Below are positions 40,623 to 49,777 of a stretch of 64,000 nt of DNA, in pieces. Source of the DNA: Frigoribacterium faeni (GTDB lineage Bacteria; Actinomycetota; Actinomycetes; Actinomycetales; Microbacteriaceae); NCBI RefSeq assembly GCF_007988805.1, contig NZ_BJUV01000003.1:1-64000 (forward strand), written 5' to 3'. Both the position numbers and the translations under genes were made by a program. The notes under the pieces are model-generated. The model ran no database searches. It worked only from the letters and a program-made list of their open reading frames with translations, and was not told the origin of the DNA. The stretch's first letter is position 1. Each line of letters begins with the position of its first letter.

Positions 40623-40739
40623 ATGGATTCCTTGCTCGCTCTCGAGTTGTTCTTCGTCGGCCTCCTCGCCCTGGCGTCCCTCGGCATCGGGTTCGTGTCG
40701 GTCGTCGTGCTGGTCAAGCTCTTCAAGGGTCAGCGCTGA
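40623..40739 (+). CDS. 38-residue single-span membrane peptide
   Basis: ATG with AGGTAGGG just upstream encodes [20 protein letters not shown], continuing as one long hydrophobic helix to KLFKGQR. The composition (acidic start, one span, basic end) fits a real membrane microprotein rather than chance. It ends two bases before the nitrobindin start, suggesting coupling. Function unknown. Confidence 0.6.
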   Translation: MDSLLALELFFVGLLALASLGIGFVSVVVLVKLFKGQR

Positions 40740-40741
40740 CC

Positions 40742-41377
40742 TTGATCGACATCCCCACCGACCTGCCGTCGGAGCTCGTCCCCCTGTCCTGGTTGATCGG
40801 CGTGTGGGAGGGCACCGGCGTCGTCGACTACACGATCGGCGACGGCGACCCCGACCTCCCCGCCGACGGCGCCGCCCCGGCCGAACGCCGCATCCACGAG
40901 TTCGGGCAGCGCATCAGCTTCAGCCACGACGGGCTGCCGTTCCTCAACTACAGCTCGTTCACGTGGCTGCTCGACGACGAGCACACGCCGCTGACGACCG
41001 AGACGGGCTACTGGCGTCTCGAGCGCCCTGCGGAAGAGGGCGACCGCGGTCCGGGCATGCTGCCCGGCGTCGGGGTGCAGCCGTACACGAGCGCCCGCGC
41101 CGTCGAGATCCTCCGCACCCCCGACGACGGCTTCGGCCTCGAGGTGCAGATCGTGCACCCCACGGGCGTCAACGAGCTCTACCTCGGCCGGGTCAAGGGT
41201 CCTCGCATCGATCTCGCGACCGACGCGGTGCTCCGATCGAGCAACGCGAAGGAGCACAGCGCCTCCACGCGGATGTACGGGCTGGTCGAGAACGACCTGC
41301 TCTGGGCCTGGGACATCGCGGCGCTCGGCCAGGAGCTGCGCACGCACGCGTCGGGGCGGTTGTCGCGCGTTGACTGA
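40742..41377 (+). CDS. Nitrobindin-family heme-binding beta-barrel protein
   Basis: 211 residues, with TTG as the best start (two bases after the preceding stop). Opens [16 protein letters not shown], the GxWxGxG signature of nitrobindins, then beta-barrel strands ([50 protein letters not shown]) and a C-terminal strand [23 protein letters not shown] that carries the proposed proximal His. Nitrobindins bind heme and react with NO or peroxynitrite. An eight-base overlap couples it to ygfZ. Confidence 0.82.
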   Translation: MIDIPTDLPSELVPLSWLIGVWEGTGVVDYTIGDGDPDLPADGAAPAERRIHEFGQRISFSHDGLPFLNYSSFTWLLDDEHTPLTTETGYWRLERPAEEGDRGPGMLPGVGVQPYTSARAVEILRTPDDGFGLEVQIVHPTGVNELYLGRVKGPRIDLATDAVLRSSNAKEHSASTRMYGLVENDLLWAWDIAALGQELRTHASGRLSRVD

Positions 41378-42614
41378 CACCTCCGGCGACCACCCGACGA
41401 CCGCCTCCTCGGCCTCGCCCTCCGTCGACGCGCCGTCCGGGGCCGTGTCGCCGTTCTCGGCCCGTGAGGGCTTCGTCGACGACGGCTCCGGCGTGGCCGC
41501 GCACTACGGCCGACTGGTCGCCGAACAGCGCCTGCTCCACGGGGGCGGCGCGATCGTCGACCTGTCGGACCGCGGCGTGCTGACGGTCACGGGCCCCGAC
41601 CGGCTCAGCTGGCTCAACTCGCTGACCAGTCAGCACCTGCTCGGTCTCGCCCCCGGGGTCTCGACCGAGACCCTGCTGCTCGACGCCAACGGCCGGCTGG
41701 AGCACGCGGCCCGGGTCGTCGACGACGGCGAGACCGCCTGGCTCCTGGTCGACGGCGACGAGACCGAGCCGCTGCGCGCCTGGCTCGACCGGATGCGCTT
41801 CATGCTCCGCGTCGAGGTCGCCGACCGCACCCCCGACGTCGCCACGATCGGGTCGATGCACGACCTCGTCGCCGACTCCGACGTCGCCGCGCTCGAGTCG
41901 AACGGCGTGCCGATCGTCTGGGTCGACCCGTGGCACGAGGTCGCCGTCGGCGGCCACGGCTACGCGGCCGCCGAGACGCATCCGGGGCGCGAGTGGTCGT
42001 ACCGCGAGACGCTCGTCGCCCGCGACTCCCTGGCCGCCCTGGCCGCGCTGCCGACCGAGCGGCTCGCCGTCGCCGGCACCCTGGCGCTCGAAGCCCTCCG
42101 GATCGAGGCCTGGCGGCCGCGTCTGACGACCGAGGTCGACGAGAAGAGCATCCCGCACGAGCTCGACTGGATGCGGAGCGCCGTGCACCTCTCGAAGGGC
42201 TGCTACCGCGGCCAGGAGACCGTCGCCAAGGTGCACAACATCGGGCACCCGCCGCGCCGGCTGGTCATGCTGCACCTCGACGGCAGCGACGGCGTGCTGC
42301 CCGCACGCGGCGACGCGGTCGTCCTCGCCGGAGGGGTGCCTGCGGCCCCCGTCGACGGCGCCGCCGACGCGATGGCCGACGCCGCACCGGCCAAGCCCAA
42401 GCAGGTGGGGCACGTCACGAGCGTCGCGCTGCACCACGAGCTCGGTCCGATCGCCCTCGCGCTGGTCAAGCGCGGCACCGACGAGTCCGCGGCCCTCGCG
42501 GTCCTGGCCGACGGCGTCGTCGTCGCCGCGGCTCAGGAGGTCATCGTGCCGTCCACGGCCGGCGCCGCCGCCGGCGTGCCCCGGCTGCCGCGCCTCGGCG
42601 CCGTCCGCCGCTGA
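41370..42614 (+). CDS. ygfZ: YgfZ/GcvT-like folate-binding Fe-S cluster repair protein
   Basis: 414 residues from TTG 41370. The family signature KGCYRGQE stands at 276-283 with the conserved Cys. The GcvT-like N-terminal part has VLTVTGPDRLSWLNSLTSQH and DANGRLEHAARVV. YgfZ uses tetrahydrofolate to help assemble or repair some iron-sulfur enzymes. The first 45 residues are Ser/Pro/Ala-rich and probably disordered. Confidence 0.9.
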   Translation: MTDTSGDHPTTASSASPSVDAPSGAVSPFSAREGFVDDGSGVAAHYGRLVAEQRLLHGGGAIVDLSDRGVLTVTGPDRLSWLNSLTSQHLLGLAPGVSTETLLLDANGRLEHAARVVDDGETAWLLVDGDETEPLRAWLDRMRFMLRVEVADRTPDVATIGSMHDLVADSDVAALESNGVPIVWVDPWHEVAVGGHGYAAAETHPGREWSYRETLVARDSLAALAALPTERLAVAGTLALEALRIEAWRPRLTTEVDEKSIPHELDWMRSAVHLSKGCYRGQETVAKVHNIGHPPRRLVMLHLDGSDGVLPARGDAVVLAGGVPAAPVDGAADAMADAAPAKPKQVGHVTSVALHHELGPIALALVKRGTDESAALAVLADGVVVAAAQEVIVPSTAGAAAGVPRLPRLGAVRR

Positions 42615-42621
42615 CGACCCC

Positions 42622-43752
42622 GTGACCGACCGGGCGCGACCCGAGGCGCCGACGACGCAGCGCCTGAGGCGCGTCGTCCGCCGCGCCTCCGGGGGATTCG
42701 ATCCGCGAGCGGCGACCGCGCGGACCCTCGCGTCCGGGCCGGCCGTCGTGCAGATCGTGCTCGCCGCGTCGGCGTCGTACGCCGTCACCCACTACGTCCT
42801 CGGGCACGCCATCCCGCTGCTGGCCGTGACGATCACGATCTCGTCGCTGGGCCTCGCTCGGGACGCCCGGCCGCGCCGGGTGCTCGAGAACGCGGTCGGC
42901 GTGCTGATCGGCATCGCGCTCAGCGAGGTGCTGCTGATGGTCGTCGGCAAGGGGCTGTGGCAGATCGCGCTCGTGCTCTTCGCGGCGCTGCTCGTCGGAC
43001 GGTTCTTCTCGCCGAGCAGCGCGTTCGCGGTGGCGGCCGCGACCCAGTCGATGCTCGTGATGCTGCTGCCCGACCCCGACGGCGGGCCGTTCGTGCGCAG
43101 CATCGACGGGGCGGTGGGCGGTGTCATCGCGCTCATCGTCACCGCGGTCGTGCCCCGCGACCCGATCGGGCTGGCGCGAGCCGACGCCCGCCAGCTCTTC
43201 GCCGAGGTCGAGCGGGCGTTCGCGTCGCTCATCGTCGCGGTGCGCACCGACGACGTCCGCCGGGCCGACGACGCCCTGCGTCGCCTGCGGTCGACCCAGC
43301 CGCTGCTCGACGACTGGGCGTCGACGCTCGAGTCGGCGCAGTCGATCGCGCGTCTCTCGCCGTTCCTCCGCTCGCGGCTGCCGCACCTGCGGCAGCAGGC
43401 CGCGGTGCGGCGCTACGTCGACCTCGCCGTCCGGAACCTCCGGGTCATCGCCCGGCGACTCGACACCTCGCTCGGCGACGGCGTCGACCGGCGCCCCGTC
43501 GGCGATCTGCTCGAGAGCACGTCGCGGGCGGTCGCCGTGCTGGGCGAGTCGCTGCACGACGTCGAGAGGAGACCCGTCGCCCGCGAGGCCCTGACCGCGG
43601 TGGCCCGGCGTCTCGACCCGACCCTCGTCGTGCCGGGTGCTCCCGTCACCGAGGCGATGATCGTCCTGATGATGCGGCCCCTGCTCGTCGACCTGCTGAT
43701 GGCGACCGGCCTCGACCACGACGAGGCCCGCGCCCTGCTCGCGCCCGTCTGA
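42622..43752 (+). CDS. FUSC-family membrane protein (aromatic acid exporter-like)
   Basis: 376 residues, GTG start eight bases after ygfZ. Hydrophobic segments lie at about 33-160 (VVQIVLAASASYAVTHYVL, PLLAVTITISSL, VLIGIALSEVLLMVVG, IALVLFAALLVGRFF, AVGGVIALIVTAVV), then a long cytoplasmic helical half. RRVLENAVGVLIGIALSE is typical of FUSC/ArAE proteins, often linked to export of aromatic acids or other small molecules. The substrate is unknown. Confidence 0.8.
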   Translation: MTDRARPEAPTTQRLRRVVRRASGGFDPRAATARTLASGPAVVQIVLAASASYAVTHYVLGHAIPLLAVTITISSLGLARDARPRRVLENAVGVLIGIALSEVLLMVVGKGLWQIALVLFAALLVGRFFSPSSAFAVAAATQSMLVMLLPDPDGGPFVRSIDGAVGGVIALIVTAVVPRDPIGLARADARQLFAEVERAFASLIVAVRTDDVRRADDALRRLRSTQPLLDDWASTLESAQSIARLSPFLRSRLPHLRQQAAVRRYVDLAVRNLRVIARRLDTSLGDGVDRRPVGDLLESTSRAVAVLGESLHDVERRPVAREALTAVARRLDPTLVVPGAPVTEAMIVLMMRPLLVDLLMATGLDHDEARALLAPV

Positions 43753-43803
43753 TCGCCGGGGAGCCCTACCGCCCGGTCCGACCCGACGGCACACCGCGAC
43801 CGG

Positions 43804-44580
43804 TCAGGCGCGAGGCGCCACGGCCTCCCACGGCAGCGAGAGCTCGCCGAGCCGCCAGCGCGACCGCCCGTGCCGCACCGGCCATCCGGCGTCGCGCAGC
43901 CCCTGCACGGTGGCGATCCATCGCTGCACCGGCCCGTAGACCGACAGGGGCGCCGCCACGGCCCACTGGCGGTCGAGGTCGACGAGCAGCGCGTGCACCC
44001 GCTCGCCCGGCACGTTGCGATGGATCAGCGCCTTGGGCAGTCGTTCCGCCACGATCGACGGCACGTCGAGATCGGCCAGCCGCAACGAGATCGTGAACGA
44101 CTGCGCGCCCTCGGGCGTCACGTCCGCCCAGCTCGCCACGCGTCCGACCTCGTTGCAGGTGCCCTCGATGAGCACGCCGCCGGGCTGCAGCCGCGACGTC
44201 ATGAGAGCCCAGGCGTCGGCGACCTGGGACTCGTCGTACTGACGCAGCACGTTGAACGCCCTGATCACGGCCGGTCGCCGGTCGCCGTCGAGCGGCACCT
44301 CGAACCCGCCGCGTCGGAAGGCGACGCCCGGCCGCGCCGAGAGGTTCGCGACGCGCACGCGCTCCGGGTCGATCTCGATGCCGATCACCTCGACGTCGGA
44401 CCGGACCTTCAGGAGGCGCTGGTGCAGTTCGAGGGGAGTGGTCGCGCTCGCCCCGTACCCCAGATCGACCACCAGCGGGTCGTCCGCTCGGCGGAACGAC
44501 GGGTGCGCGGCGATCCACCGGTCGACGCGGCGGAGGCGGTTGGCACCGGTCGTGCCGCGCGTGATCGAACCGATGGGCAT
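43804..44580 (-). CDS. SAM-dependent methyltransferase, class I
   Basis: 258 residues. Motif I reads [12 protein letters not shown], then [12 protein letters not shown] (motif II acidic residue) and a later [11 protein letters not shown]. The C-terminal half ([31 protein letters not shown]) may bind the substrate. The acceptor is not predictable. The gene stands alone between convergent FUSC and divergent gpm genes. Confidence 0.75.
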   Translation of the reverse strand: MPIGSITRGTTGANRLRRVDRWIAAHPSFRRADDPLVVDLGYGASATTPLELHQRLLKVRSDVEVIGIEIDPERVRVANLSARPGVAFRRGGFEVPLDGDRRPAVIRAFNVLRQYDESQVADAWALMTSRLQPGGVLIEGTCNEVGRVASWADVTPEGAQSFTISLRLADLDVPSIVAERLPKALIHRNVPGERVHALLVDLDRQWAVAAPLSVYGPVQRWIATVQGLRDAGWPVRHGRSRWRLGELSLPWEAVAPRA

Positions 44581-44621
44581 GCGCCAAGTCTGACACCGGC
44601 GGGCAGCGATACGCTGGTGGC

Positions 44622-45365
44622 ATGACTTCGACCCTCATCCTCCTGCGTCACGGCAACAGCGAATGGAACGCGAAGAACCTGTTCACGGGATGGGTCGACG
44701 TGCGGCTCACCGAGCAGGGCCGTGCCGAGGCCAAGCGCGCGGGCGAGCTGCTCCTCGAGCACGACCTGCTTCCCGACATCCTCTACACGTCGCGTCTCAC
44801 CCGCGCGATCCAGACCGCCGACATCGCCCTCGAAGAGGCCGACCGCCTCTGGATCGACGTCAAGCGCTCGTGGCGTCTCAACGAGCGCCACTACGGTGCG
44901 CTGCAGGGCAAGGACAAAGCGCAGACGCTCGAGCAGTACGGTCCCGAGCAGTTCCAGACCTGGCGTCGTTCGTTCGACGTGCCGCCGCCCCCGCTCGACG
45001 ACGACAGCGAGTTCTCGCAGGCGCACGACAAGCGCTACGCCGAGCTGGGTGTCGACGCCCCGCGCACCGAGTCGCTCGCCCTCGTGATCGAGCGCATGCT
45101 GCCCTACTGGCACAGCGACATCACCGAGAGCCTCGCCGCGGGCGACGTCACCCTCGTCGTCGCGCACGGCAACTCGCTGCGCGCCCTGGTCAAGCACCTC
45201 GACGGCATCAGCGACGACGAGATCGCCGAGCTGAACATCCCCACCGGGATCCCGCTCGTCTACGAGCTCGACGACGACTTCTCGCCGACCGGCCCGGGCC
45301 GCTACCTCGACCCCGAGGCCGCCGCCGCCGGTGCCGCCGCCGTCGCGAACCAGGGCAAGAAGTAG
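44622..45365 (+). CDS. gpmA: 2,3-bisphosphoglycerate-dependent phosphoglycerate mutase
   Basis: 247 residues. [27 protein letters not shown] holds the catalytic His of the RHG motif; [39 protein letters not shown] and [18 protein letters not shown] (second His) are all present. It interconverts 3- and 2-phosphoglycerate in glycolysis. The C-terminal Ala-rich end ([16 protein letters not shown]) is slightly longer than usual. Confidence 0.97.
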   Translation: MTSTLILLRHGNSEWNAKNLFTGWVDVRLTEQGRAEAKRAGELLLEHDLLPDILYTSRLTRAIQTADIALEEADRLWIDVKRSWRLNERHYGALQGKDKAQTLEQYGPEQFQTWRRSFDVPPPPLDDDSEFSQAHDKRYAELGVDAPRTESLALVIERMLPYWHSDITESLAAGDVTLVVAHGNSLRALVKHLDGISDDEIAELNIPTGIPLVYELDDDFSPTGPGRYLDPEAAAAGAAAVANQGKK

Positions 45366-45476
45366 CTCCGAGCTCCGAGCTCCGCGCCCAGGGCTCTGAC
45401 CTGCACGCCCCGCGCCCCGCGCCCCGAGCCCGGGCCGCGGGGCGCGTTCGCGTTCGCGGTGCCAGAACCGTGGAGG

Positions 45477-45540
45477 CGGCGGGTTCCCGTCACCGGTGGC
45501 GGGTCAGCGCTGACCCGCCGCCGGTGCGGAGAACCCGCCG
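45477..45540. terminator. Nested palindrome after gpmA
   Basis: Outer arms CGGCGGGTTC (45477-45486) and GAACCCGCCG (45531-45540), inner arms CACCGG (45491-45496) and CCGGTG (45521-45526), and a central perfect palindrome GGCGGGTCAGC/GCTGACCCGCC (45498-45519). It lies between convergent genes and would fold as one long interrupted hairpin in both directions. Confidence 0.8.
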
Positions 45541-45560
45541 ACACGGTCCGAGCGCCGCGC

Positions 45561-46094
45561 TCAGACGAACTGAGCGCTGATCTGCATCACCAGGTCGTCG
45601 ATGTCGACCGGCGTGCTCGTGTCGATGCGGATGACCGGCCACAGCCCGAGCGGCTCGGCCGCCCCGGCCCACTCGGGCCACGACGCGCGGGCCGACTCGA
45701 CGGTGCCGTGAGCCGGGTGTCGGCCGCCGGCCGCGAGCCGGTCGACGACGCGCTGCAGGGCCACCTCGGGGTCGACGTCGCACCACACCTCGACCGTGCG
45801 CGGCGACCCGGCGCGCTCGACGCCGGCCCGGGCGGACTCGAGGTCGCGCTCCCGGTGCCAGAACGAGTCGACGACCACGCCGGCCTCGACCTCGCCCGCC
45901 ATCGCCCAGACGGTGTCCATCGCGATGCCGCCGAGGGCGTGCGGGTCGATCATCGGCCCGGCCAGGTCGACCAGCGCCTCCGTGATCGGGTCCTTGGCCA
46001 GCAGCGGGCAGCCGAGCACGCCGGCGAGCGTGGCCGAGAGGGTGGTCTTGCCCGAACCGGGCAGACCGTTGACGAGGATCGCGACTGAAGCCAT
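45561..46094 (-). CDS. P-loop kinase-like ATPase
   Basis: 177 residues. Walker A GLPGSGKT at 10-17; LAKDPITEAL and VVVDSFWHRERDLESARAGVERAG resemble the substrate and lid regions of small-molecule kinases (AAA_33/shikimate-kinase-like), and VEVWCDVDPEVALQRVVDR is the usual following strand-helix. Substrate unknown; antibiotic or metabolite kinases of this class are possible. It follows phoU on the same strand behind a terminator hairpin. Confidence 0.72.
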   Translation of the reverse strand: MASVAILVNGLPGSGKTTLSATLAGVLGCPLLAKDPITEALVDLAGPMIDPHALGGIAMDTVWAMAGEVEAGVVVDSFWHRERDLESARAGVERAGSPRTVEVWCDVDPEVALQRVVDRLAAGGRHPAHGTVESARASWPEWAGAAEPLGLWPVIRIDTSTPVDIDDLVMQISAQFV

Positions 46095-46115
46095 GCCCCC
46101 ATCCTGTCGGAGAAC

Positions 46116-46158
46116 GAGGGAGGCGCGGTGCCCGTCGAACGGACACCGCGCCTCCTCG
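46116..46158. terminator. Hairpin after phoU built from the 14-base word
   Basis: GAGGCGCGGTG (46120-46130) pairs with CACCGCGCCTC (46144-46154); CCG and CGG extend the stem inside around a TCGAA loop. The 3' arm contains an exact copy of the dispersed 14-base word (46146-46159) and the 5' arm its core. It lies 12 bases past the phoU stop and before the kinase start. Confidence 0.82.
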
Positions 46159-46170
46159 GCACCGGAGGGA

Positions 46171-46824
46171 TCACACCTCGGGGGCGACCCAATCGCCGGT
46201 GGCGAGGTACTGGACCTTCTTGGCGATGGACACCGCGTGGTCGGCGAAGCGCTCGTGGTAGCGCGAGGCGAGGGTGGAGTCGACCGTGTCGACGGCCGCG
46301 CCCTTCCAGGTCTCGCCGAGCACCTTGTCGAAGACGCTGAGGTGCAGCTCGTCGATGCGGTCGTCGTCGTTGCGGATCTCCTCCGCCAGGCGGACGTCCT
46401 CCGTGGTCAGCAGCTCGGTCAGCTTCTCGGCGATCGCGACGTCGAGCTCGCCGAGCTCCTTGAAGGTGGGGCGCAGCGACTTCGGCACGACCTTCTCGGG
46501 GAACCGGTAGCGGGCGAGCTGGGCGATGTGCTCGGCCATGTCGCCCATGCGCTCGAGCGACGCGCTGATGCGCAGCGCGCTCACCACGATGCGGAGGTCG
46601 CGGGCGACGGGGTTCTGTCGGGCCAGGATGTCGATGGCGAGCTCGTCGAGGGCGATGGCTCGCTCGTCGATGGCGTCGTCGTCGGCGATGACCTGCTCGG
46701 CGAGCGACACGTTCGACTCGTTGAAGGCGGTGGTCGCGTTGCGGATGGAGACCGCGACCATGCCCGAGATCTCGACGAGACGCTCTTGCACCTCTTGCAG
46801 CTCTTGCTGGAATACCTCGCGCAT
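46171..46824 (-). CDS. phoU: Phosphate transport regulator PhoU
   Basis: 217 residues from ATG 46824. Two PhoU helical repeats: VAVSIRNATTAFNESNVSLAEQVIADD and ALRISASLERMGDMAEHIA in the first, then LRPTFKELGELDVAIAEKL and YHERFADHAVSIAKKV in the second, carrying the acidic metal-binding motifs. PhoU links Pst transport state to the sensor kinase. It diverges from senX3. GGTTAAC at 46918-46924 next to GGTGAAG could be part of a PHO site for either gene, but the 11-base spacing is missing. Confidence 0.95.
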   Translation of the reverse strand: MREVFQQELQEVQERLVEISGMVAVSIRNATTAFNESNVSLAEQVIADDDAIDERAIALDELAIDILARQNPVARDLRIVVSALRISASLERMGDMAEHIAQLARYRFPEKVVPKSLRPTFKELGELDVAIAEKLTELLTTEDVRLAEEIRNDDDRIDELHLSVFDKVLGETWKGAAVDTVDSTLASRYHERFADHAVSIAKKVQYLATGDWVAPEV

Positions 46825-47009
46825 GTCGTTGTCGACCCTCTCGTAGCTCGCGGCGGCGTGGACGCCCGGCAGCGGGGCACAGTCGCCCGCACAGTCCAGG
46901 CCAGCCTCACGGGTGAAGGTTAACGGCTGGTGCCGTCGGCCTGAACACTGACCAAAGTACAGGCCGTCCCGGCCCCTCCCGTTCATCCTGCTCCTCGGGG
47001 GTCACTATC

Positions 47010-48209
47010 GTGATGGTCATGGACTCCGCCTGGTTGGTGCCCGTCTCGCTGGCCTTCGGGGCCGTGGTCGGCGCCGCGATCGTCATCGTCGTGGTGGCGG
47101 CGCACTCGCGATCGGTCCGGGTGGCGCGGCTCGTCGAGGTGTCCCTCCCCGACGGGATCGACGCCGTGCTCGACGCGCTCGAGTCCGCGGGCGTCGTGGT
47201 CGACCCGTCCGGCAACGTGCTGAAGGCGTCGCAGGGCGCGCTCCAGCTGGGGCTGATCTCCGCGCAGCAGCACCTCGTCCACCCCGAGATCGAGGCGCTC
47301 GTGGCCGAGGCGCGGCGGGAGGGCGAACCGCAGGCCGGCGAGCTGACACTGGCGCGCCTCCCCGGCAGCGAGGCGACCTTCGTGCTCGGCGTGCGCGCGG
47401 CGCCGCTCGGCAGCCGCTACGTGCTCGTGCTCGCGGAGGACCGCAGCGAGGGTCGGCGTCTCGACGACATGCGCCGGGACTTCGTCGCCAACATCAGCCA
47501 CGAGCTCAAGACGCCGATCGGGGCCGTCGGCCTCCTGGCCGAGGCCCTCGAGGCGGCCTCGGCGGATCCGGAGCAGGTGCGGCACTTCGCGAAGAGCCTC
47601 ACGCGCGAGGCCGGACGGCTGGGGCGTCTGACCCAGGACATCATCGAGCTGTCGCGACTGCAGGCCACCGACGCGCTCGAGTCGAGCGAGCCCGTCGACG
47701 TCCGGCACGTCGTCGACGCGGCCGTCGACCGCAACCGCGTCGTGGCCGACGCACGCGGCATCTCGCTGGTCGTCCGGGGCGGCCGGCACGCGTCGGTCCA
47801 CGGCGACGAGCAGATGCTGGTCACCGCCGTCGACAACCTCGTCGCCAACGCCATCAACTACTCGCCCGACGGATCGCGGGTCGGCATCGGGGCCACCGTC
47901 GACGACTCCGGGACGGTCGAGGTCGCGGTGACCGACCAGGGCTACGGGATCCCCGACGACGAGCTCGACCGCGTCTTCGAGCGCTTCTACCGGGTCGACC
48001 CGGCGCGGTCGCGTCGCACCGGCGGCACCGGCCTCGGCCTCGCCATCGTCAAGCACGTGGTGCAGAACCACGGCGGCGACGTGCGCGTCTGGTCGCAGGT
48101 CGGCAACGGCTCCACCTTCACCATCCGACTGCCCGAGGCGCACACGGCGCCCGACACGCGGTCCGTCCCCATCCCGGTCACCACCCGACAAGACACAGAG
48201 GCACGATGA
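47010..48209 (+). CDS. senX3: Phosphate-sensing histidine kinase SenX3/PhoR
   Basis: 399 residues from GTG 47010; ATG at 47013 or 47019 is also possible (GGGGG ends at 47001). One N-terminal membrane span (WLVPVSLAFGAVVGAAIVIVVVAA), a PAS-like region (about 45-145), the H-box FVANISHELKTPIGA with His164, then N-box DNLVANAINYSPDG and G-boxes GYGIPDDELDRVF and GGTGLGLAIVK. It should phosphorylate RegX3 when Pst/PhoU report low phosphate. The stop overlaps regX3 (ATGA). Confidence 0.95.
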   Translation: MMVMDSAWLVPVSLAFGAVVGAAIVIVVVAAHSRSVRVARLVEVSLPDGIDAVLDALESAGVVVDPSGNVLKASQGALQLGLISAQQHLVHPEIEALVAEARREGEPQAGELTLARLPGSEATFVLGVRAAPLGSRYVLVLAEDRSEGRRLDDMRRDFVANISHELKTPIGAVGLLAEALEAASADPEQVRHFAKSLTREAGRLGRLTQDIIELSRLQATDALESSEPVDVRHVVDAAVDRNRVVADARGISLVVRGGRHASVHGDEQMLVTAVDNLVANAINYSPDGSRVGIGATVDDSGTVEVAVTDQGYGIPDDELDRVFERFYRVDPARSRRTGGTGLGLAIVKHVVQNHGGDVRVWSQVGNGSTFTIRLPEAHTAPDTRSVPIPVTTRQDTEAR

Positions 48210-48889
48210 CGACCCACATCCTGATCGTCGAAGACGAAGAGTCGCTCAGCGAACCGCTGGCGTTCATCCTCGAGCGCGAGGGCTACACGACGACCGTGGC
48301 CGAGGACGGTCTCGCCGCCGTCGCCGCGTTCGACAAGGGCGGCGCGGACCTGGTGCTGCTCGACCTGATGCTGCCGGGGATCCCGGGCACCGAGGTCTGC
48401 CGCGTGCTGCGCACGAAGTCGCAGGTGCCGATCGTCATGCTGACCGCGAAGGACAGCGAGGTCGACATCGTCGTCGGGCTCGAGCTCGGCGCCGACGACT
48501 ACGTCACGAAGCCGTACTCGACGCGCGAGCTGCTGGCGCGCATCCGGGCGGTGCTCCGCCGTCGGGTCGACACCGACGACCTCTCCGACACGATGCTCGA
48601 GGCCGGTGACATCCGCATGGACGTCGAGCGCCACGTCGTCACCGTGCGGGGCGAGGACATCGCGATGCCGCTGAAGGAGTTCGAGCTGCTCGAGCTGCTG
48701 ATGCGCAACGCCGGCCGGGTGCTGACCCGCGGGCAGCTGATCGACCGGGTCTGGGGTGCCGACTACTTCGGCGACACCAAGACGCTCGACGTGCACATCA
48801 AACGGATCCGCTCGAAGATCGAGGCCGTGCCGTCCGAGCCGAAGGCGCTCGTCACCGTGCGGGGGCTCGGCTACCGCATCGAGGCGTAG
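48206..48889 (+). CDS. regX3: Phosphate response regulator RegX3/PhoP
   Basis: 227 residues. Receiver domain with acidic pocket (Glu9-Asp10), phospho-acceptor Asp53 in LLDLMLPG and Lys102 in YVTKPYS; OmpR winged helix with MPLKEFELLELLMRNAGRVLTRGQLI and DTKTLDVHIKRIRSKIE. Expected target: the PHO box in front of pstS in this window. Coupled to senX3. Confidence 0.96.
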   Translation: MTTHILIVEDEESLSEPLAFILEREGYTTTVAEDGLAAVAAFDKGGADLVLLDLMLPGIPGTEVCRVLRTKSQVPIVMLTAKDSEVDIVVGLELGADDYVTKPYSTRELLARIRAVLRRRVDTDDLSDTMLEAGDIRMDVERHVVTVRGEDIAMPLKEFELLELLMRNAGRVLTRGQLIDRVWGADYFGDTKTLDVHIKRIRSKIEAVPSEPKALVTVRGLGYRIEA

Positions 48890-48943
48890 CCCCGACCCTC
48901 CGCCGTGGAGAGAGCCGAGGAGGCGCGGCGCGGCCGGGGACGA

Positions 48944-48982
48944 CGAGAGGCCCGGCACCGCGGATGCGGACCGGGCCTCTCG
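48944..48982 (+). terminator. Terminator after regX3
   Basis: CGAGAGGCCCGG (48944-48955) and its perfect complement (48971-48982) form a 12-bp stem with a 15-base loop, between the convergent regX3 and exported-protein genes. An exact copy of the 14-base word precedes it at 48915-48928. Confidence 0.82.
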
Positions 48983-48998
48983 GGGTGGTGCGTGCGGT

Positions 48999-49643
48999 CT
49001 ACGGAGCCGTCGTGGCGCTCGGCGTCGCGCCCTCCTGGGTGGCGCCGTCGTCCGACTGGCGGTCGTTGCCCTCGGGGTTCGCGCTCGACTCGGGCAGCGG
49101 CGTCGAGTCGGTGCCCGGCTCGTCGCTGGTGGCGGGGGAGGGCAGCAGGGTGGCGTACTCGGGCAGATCGCCGTTGAGCACGGGCACCTGCAGGGTCTTG
49201 CCGGTCTCGGTGCCGTACTGGACGTAGACGGGGATGAGCGAGCCGACCGTGACGTCGAGGCCCGTCATGAGCAGCTGGTCGTCGCCCTCGGTCGTGCCGC
49301 GGCGGACCTGCGAGTCGCCGTCGACCGTGACGGTCTCGGTCTGCTGACCGGCCTCGGTCGGGTACTGGAACGACACGTCGACGGCGTCGTCGCCGGTGTT
49401 CAGGACGACCATGCTGAGGCTGGCCTCGGTGCCGTCCTCGGTGAGGGCGATCGCGTTGCGCACCGCGATGTCACCGACGTTGACGCTCGTGCCGTCGCTG
49501 GCGTCGTACTGCTTGAGGGTGGCCTGCGGGCTGATGAAGTTGCAGCCGGCGGCGGCGAGCACGACGCCGACGGCGACGGCGGTGGCCGCCACGGTGCGAC
49601 GACCGAGCGCCGATCGAAGGTTCAGCACAGATCCGTCTCGCAC
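48999..49643 (-). CDS. Exported protein, putative lipoprotein, unknown function
   Basis: 214 residues from GTG 49643 with GGAGG six bases upstream. Basic N-terminus, hydrophobic VAATAVAVGVVLAAAGC and Cys34 as a likely lipid attachment site, although -3 is Ala. The mature part holds an immunoglobulin-like beta domain (IAVRNAIALTEDGTEASLSMVVLNTGDDAVDVSF, GSLIPVYVQYG), then a Ser/Pro/Glu-rich low-complexity end. A copper-chaperone-like or surface role is conceivable, with no motif to prove it. Confidence 0.65.
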   Translation of the reverse strand: MRDGSVLNLRSALGRRTVAATAVAVGVVLAAAGCNFISPQATLKQYDASDGTSVNVGDIAVRNAIALTEDGTEASLSMVVLNTGDDAVDVSFQYPTEAGQQTETVTVDGDSQVRRGTTEGDDQLLMTGLDVTVGSLIPVYVQYGTETGKTLQVPVLNGDLPEYATLLPSPATSDEPGTDSTPLPESSANPEGNDRQSDDGATQEGATPSATTAP

Positions 49644-49777
49644 GGGTGTCCTCCAGGATCCAGTTCAGAGCAAAGGTCTACCCCAGCCTAGCGATGCCAG
49701 GGCGGAGGGGAGTGTAAGGGAAGCCTTACCAAGAACTCCCTATGGTATCCTGGGTGTCGCAGAATGGAGCCTGATTC

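Noticed and set aside
46912-46924. PHO box between phoU and senX3
   Set aside because: GGTGAAG and GGTTAAC resemble half-sites but are not 11 bases apart; kept only as a remark under phoU.
49714-49729. Iron-regulator (DtxR) box before carD
   Set aside because: GTAAGG/CCTTAC is a dyad, but too short and unlike the DtxR consensus to name; noted only under carD.
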